From contig CM033392.1 in the NCBI GenBank assembly GCA_019426215.1, positions 52,069,149 through 52,133,148 on the forward strand: a DNA stretch of 64,000 nucleotides. The letters run 5' to 3'. A model generated the notes under the pieces. It had not been told where the DNA came from, made no database searches, and worked only from the letters and a program-made list of their open reading frames with translations. Positions 60,482-64,000 of the stretch are shown piece by piece. The position numbers and the translations under genes are program-made. The DNA is from Buddleja alternifolia. Lineage: Eukaryota; Streptophyta; Magnoliopsida; Lamiales; Scrophulariaceae. Numbering within the stretch: the first letter of the stretch is position 1; each line of letters begins with the position of its first letter.

Positions 60482-61069
60482 GGGGGCAAAATGCACTTCA
60501 CCCCTCCTAAAATTAGGTTTTTAGTATTAAACCTCCTCAAAACTAACAAAAAAAAAGTTATGCCTCCTTGAAATTTAAATGCATACCATTTTGCCCCAAA
60601 ATCAATGTTCATGTATTTTTTTTGCTAAATATTCAATCTTATGTCAATCATTATGAATTTGTAAGGTCATAAATGTCATTTATCATCTCATGCGCAAACC
60701 AATTACGCTTTCTAATGTAAATTAACACTGAAAGTGATCAGGTGAATTCGAAAATTGACTTTACGCATTCTTAAAAAATATGAATTTTGAGGCAACAATT
60801 AATAATTTTTAGGACAAATATCCTGTGAAAAAATTATTTTGATGTGAAGATGAAAAATAACTTCTGTAATCATACAAATAGACAAAGACTAACTCTTGGT
60901 TAAGATTTTACAAAAAATTCACATGAACATTAATTTTGGGGCAAAGTGTTGTCCATATTAATTTTCTAGGGGGCATAATCTCTCTCTCTATTTTTTTTTT
61001 TTAAAAAAAAAGTTTTGAGAGAGTTTAGTGCGAAGATAATTTTAGAGAGGGTGAAGTGCATTTTGCCCC
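60482..61069. mobile_element. Non-autonomous element with TIRs of about 65 bp
   Basis: GGGGGCAAAATGCACTTCAC and the following TCCTAAAATTA...CTCAAAACT at the left are inverted at the right (GTGAAGTGCATTTTGCCCC preceded by AGTTTTGAGAGAG..TAATTTTAGAG). No coding capacity. A target duplication is not clear because both flanks are A-rich. Confidence 0.75.
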
Positions 61070-62292
61070 AAAAAAAATATGTTTTTTACCCCCTAAAATT
61101 ACCCATTAATTTTAAGGACAAACTACAAATTTTCAACTTGGGTAAGTCAAGTATGGACCTTACAAATGATATGTGTGTGTGTGGTGGGGGAGGGATAAAC
61201 AGGGATTACTGCATTTCTATTTTCAAAGTCCAAAGTGTTTGGCAAAGAAGGAATAATAGGGACGAGCCTTGAGAAATAATTGCCAATCCGGGTTTGTCGG
61301 ATTAAGTTTTTAGAGCCTTTGCTATTGCAAGAAATAAAATAAAATAAAATATGATAAAATTAGGAAATTATAGCCTGTTTCTGATTGTCATAACCCAATA
61401 TAAATCATAGGAGGGTAGGCAATTACATCCCAAGTGTGAATTTCAATTACACTTGTCCTCAGACATAAATCGGTGATGAACTAGAATTTTCAATCACAAT
61501 TTGCATTTAAATACATAAACAGAAGGTTTCGTGTTCGAGTCATTGTGTAAGCAGAAAACTTTATTCGAAGAGATCCCACATTCGACACTGACAAAGTCAC
61601 GATGGATCAAATGTCAAGATTTTGGGCTTGGGAACACTTAGGAAACCAAAAAAGAAAATTGTATTCACGAACACAATAATTGGTGGGAAAATGACATATT
61701 AGTCTATTTTTAGGTGCAACCGATACATAATATTTTCACATGTATACAAGTCATTATCATCTTTATATTTTATGCATTTACAAACAATAGATATAGTAAA
61801 ACTTGCAGAATTATTTAATGACAACTGTATACATATGTCATTTAATTAAAAGTATTATTTACCATATTTTTATTAATATTTACTTGTTCAAGTTTCAACA
61901 TTTTTGTCTTGCATTTTGTTATCAAGTTGAGAAAGATGAAGGGAATTTTGATATAAATAGACTAATCACAGTTGTTACTAGATATTCCACCCAAGCAAGC
62001 AAGCTGATCTAATCCTTCGATCTAATAGTTGGTAGTTAAGATTTTATGTAGAAACATTAGACATATACATTTAATTGTGACATGCTCAAATGAATCACAA
62101 AAATTAAATTGGGTGGGGGGTGGAAAGATAATTAATAGTTATATATCTTGATCTGTTGAAAATAATTATCAAGAGCAAAATAGTTTTTTTTTTCAGTTAT
62201 AGTTTTTCCTTGATTATTCAATGACATCGTGCAAAATTGCTCCGACGCTCTTAAAGGGGAGGGCTATATCCAGGGCCACGAGGACAAGAACT
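61070..62292. other. Intergenic left of the right-edge retroelement
   Basis: No gene seen. A (TG)n/G-rich patch lies at 61171-61195, and CAATCCGGGTTTGTCGG (61284-61300) matches the 3' body of the SINE at 49969 at nearly every base, possibly a SINE tail remnant. Confidence 0.4.
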
Positions 62293-62827
62293 TGATATGC
62301 CCAAATTTGGGCATATAATTTTATCTTATTTTAGAGGCCCAACAGCTAGATCAAGGCCCAAATCAGAGCAAAAGCCCATATTTGTCATAGGATGCGTGTG
62401 TCCTAGCCGAATTACACGTGACCCGAAACCCGACCCGGGCTTTAGGAGCGCTACGATCACTTCACATGCCACCATCTGTAAAGGCCACGTGTTACCCTCA
62501 CACCCATACACCATGTCACCTATAAATACCCTCATATATGACGAGAGCAGGATCACATAATCACTATTCACAAAATTCTCTAGAAGATTCACTATAGCTC
62601 CGAGCTATGAGCTTCGATCTAGATACTGAATAGACCTACTTATAAATCATGAGGTTCATGCTAGGACTCCTTACTCGAATTGAACTACGTAAGATTTGAT
62701 CCTATTGATAGGTATGTAGGCAGCTCTACCTTAGATTGTAGTCTATAATCTATTAATCTCCTGGTCGGGTCCTACCCGAGCCTCAACTGGTCAGTGTTGT
62801 AGCTCTAACGAAATACGACGCAGATCA
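62293..62827 (+). repeat. 5' LTR of the right-edge Ty3/gypsy element
   Basis: Begins TGATATGCCC at the start of a perfect 22-bp palindrome (62295-62316) and ends GCAGATCA. It contains the TATA box CCTATAAATACC (about 62519) and downstream AACTACGTAAGATTTGATCC. The end coordinates rest on TG..CA and the primer site, since the 3' LTR is outside the window. Confidence 0.75.
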
Positions 62828-62829
62828 GT

Positions 62830-62846
62830 TGGCGCTATCTGTGGGA
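62830..62846 (+). other. Primer-binding site of the right-edge element
   Basis: TGGCGCTATCTGTGGGA lies two bases after the LTR, the usual spacing. It resembles the TGGCGCCGTCTGTGGGA site seen in many plant Ty3/gypsy elements. Confidence 0.75.
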
Positions 62847-62885
62847 ACATCTGTTTGTTTCGCTAAACAATCGGGAACATCTGGA

Positions 62886-63258
62886 ATAGTATACGAGGTG
62901 TGTCTAGGTCGAGATGAATTTGTATGTGTGGCGTAGCCGGAGCTTTTGCTAAATACTCTTGTAGAGATTTTTGAGCATATTCTTGCATTTTCTGCTGGAA
63001 TTGCACGTTGGTCATTGTTATAATGGGTTCGTCACCCATTTCGAATCCCGAAGGTGTTATAATGGGTTCGTCACCCATCTGTGTAGATACACCTTCGGGA
63101 TTCAAAATAGGTGACGAACCCATTATAACAATGACCAACGAGCAATTCCAACAGAAAATGCAAGAATATGCTCAAAAATCTCTACAGAGTATTTGGCAAA
63201 AGCTCCAGCTACGCCACACATACAAATTAATCCCGACCCAGTCACACCTCGTAGACTA
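62886..63258. repeat. Inverted duplication (hairpin) in the gag leader
   Basis: About 168 bp at 62886-63054 is present in reverse complement at 63091-63258 with few mismatches, separated by about 36 bp. The word ATAATGGGTTCGTCACCCAT occurs twice in direct orientation (about 63020 and 63060) and once inverted (about 63108). Each arm encodes the same Gag N-terminal peptide outward (MTN.QFQQKMQEYAQKSLQ). Confidence 0.93.
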
Positions 63259-64000
63259 TTCCACGAGCCCATTCCTCAAAAGGATAAGGCTGATGGAGCT
63301 CGATAAAACGTGTCTCAAAGGGAAGATCGGGTACAAATCTCCAATGAGGAGGCTAAAAATCCACACCTGTTCACTTCGTGAGGGTGGAAAAGGAAAAACT
63401 GCTATAAATGAAGAGGTGTGTGATACGCCCAATTCAATGAAAAAGGTCTTCCGACCTGTCTTAACTCTTCAAAGGAGAAATTCTCCTTTTTGCAAAGAAA
63501 TCCTATCAAAATCTCTGGGCAACTTCCGTATCCCCGATCTTCCGAAATATGATGGCTCGACTGATCCCACACAACATGTGATCGCATATGAAAATTTGAT
63601 GACGATGCATAATCTATCGGATGCTTTGAACAACAAAATCTTTTTGATGACCCTTATGGGACGAGCTCAAGATTGGTTCACACATTTATCCATTGGGTCC
63701 ATTGTGCATTATATCCATTTCATGCGCAAGTTCGAATATCACTTCGCTAGTAAACGTAAATATGCTAAATCTGTATCCCACTTGTTCAGCATAAGACAAA
63801 AGGATGATGAGAACTTATGATCCTTTTTAGATCGTTTTAATGATGAAGCTCTAGATGTTCAAGGCCTAACCAACGAGATAAAAATCAATCTAATGATAAA
63901 TGTTTTAAAAATGGGACCATTCGCTGATGCATTGATCAGAGATCGCCCATTGGACATGGAAGAACTTATGGTGATGGCTCAAAAGTACATCTATGCCAAA
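63131..64000 (+). pseudogene. Gag of the right-edge Ty3/gypsy element
   Basis: Starts MTNEQFQQKMQEYAQKSLQ. It shifts frame once around 63187-63300 relative to the peptide preserved in the inverted arm (QEYLAKAPATPHIQI), and then reads a clear Retrotrans_gag domain (LGNFRIPDLPKYDGSTDP, MTLMGRAQDWFTHL, FMRKFEYHFASKRKY, SHLFSIRQKDDENL). A TGA at 63818-63820 (probably from CGA) interrupts it. The same frame then continues (SFLDRFNDEALDVQGL ... EELMVMAQKYIYAK) to the edge of the window. Confidence 0.88.

Larger units (their letters stand above)
62293..64000 (+). mobile_element. Ty3/gypsy element, 5' part, runs off the window
   Basis: 5' LTR (62293-62827), primer-binding site and gag are present in order on the plus strand. 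Protease, RT and integrase would lie beyond base 64000. The TGGCGC..CTGTGGGA primer site and the Retrotrans_gag type resemble Tat-group or related non-chromovirus lineages (inference). Confidence 0.85.

Noticed and set aside
61284..61330. Second copy of the SINE found at 49969
   Set aside because: Only about 17 bases of the body match and no boxes or TSD are seen, so it was noted in the spacer entry and not called as an element.

Overview
This is a stretch of flowering-plant nuclear DNA, probably from a eudicot. The signs are AT-rich intergenic sequence, genes with many short exons and GT..AG introns, plant-type LTR, LINE, SINE, PIF/Harbinger, hAT and MULE-like elements, and plant gene families (F-box/FBD, reticulon-like B, PsbP, cofactor-independent phosphoglycerate mutase). 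I cannot name the species. All calls were made by reading; no searches were run.

Layout. 1-1553 (minus): an F-box/FBD gene whose second exon runs off the left edge. 2330-5782 (minus): a five-exon DUF1985 + Ulp1-protease gene of the type often carried by, or derived from, Mutator-like transposons. 6473-18012: a full-length but decayed Ty3/gypsy chromovirus (minus, TSD TGCAC), with a second, non-autonomous Athila/Tat-like LTR element (8410-14630, plus) nested at the RNase H/integrase junction. 18018-26730: a tandem segmental duplication carrying an SLF-like F-box gene. Copy A (20945-22042) is intact. Copy B is split by an LTR-like insertion. Copy A also holds a 331-bp MITE for which copy B preserves the empty site. 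27157-29606: a PIF/Harbinger element with TAA target duplication and a dead transposase. 30262-32612 (minus): an intact reticulon-like protein gene with five coding exons. 33.7-41.3 kb: gene-free and repeat-rich, with a hAT MITE that has a perfect 8-bp TSD and an unclassified inverted/tandem repeat block. 41339-47087 (minus): a near-full-length plant L1-type LINE with a 13-bp TSD. 47617-48855 (plus): a PsbP pseudogene. 49362-55630 (minus): a complete nine-exon phosphoglycerate mutase gene (559 codons), with a SINE in its last intron and a tandem duplication in its first. 56.9-61.1 kb: two non-autonomous elements with long TIRs and a second SINE family. 62293-64000 (plus): the LTR, primer-binding site and gag of another Ty3/gypsy element running off the right edge, with a large hairpin-forming inverted duplication in its leader.

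The host genes are unrelated and not co-regulated in any visible way: two metabolic or membrane housekeeping genes (iPGAM, reticulon), two F-box loci and one Ulp1-family gene. Most of the window is transposon sequence, and target-site duplications let nearly all insertions be placed to the base. I found no convincing new biological system. The most unusual items are the non-autonomous nested retroelement with its clustered self-complementary motif, the hairpin in the gag leader at the right edge, the split F-box paralogue with a flanking duplication, and the intact-looking Ulp1 gene.
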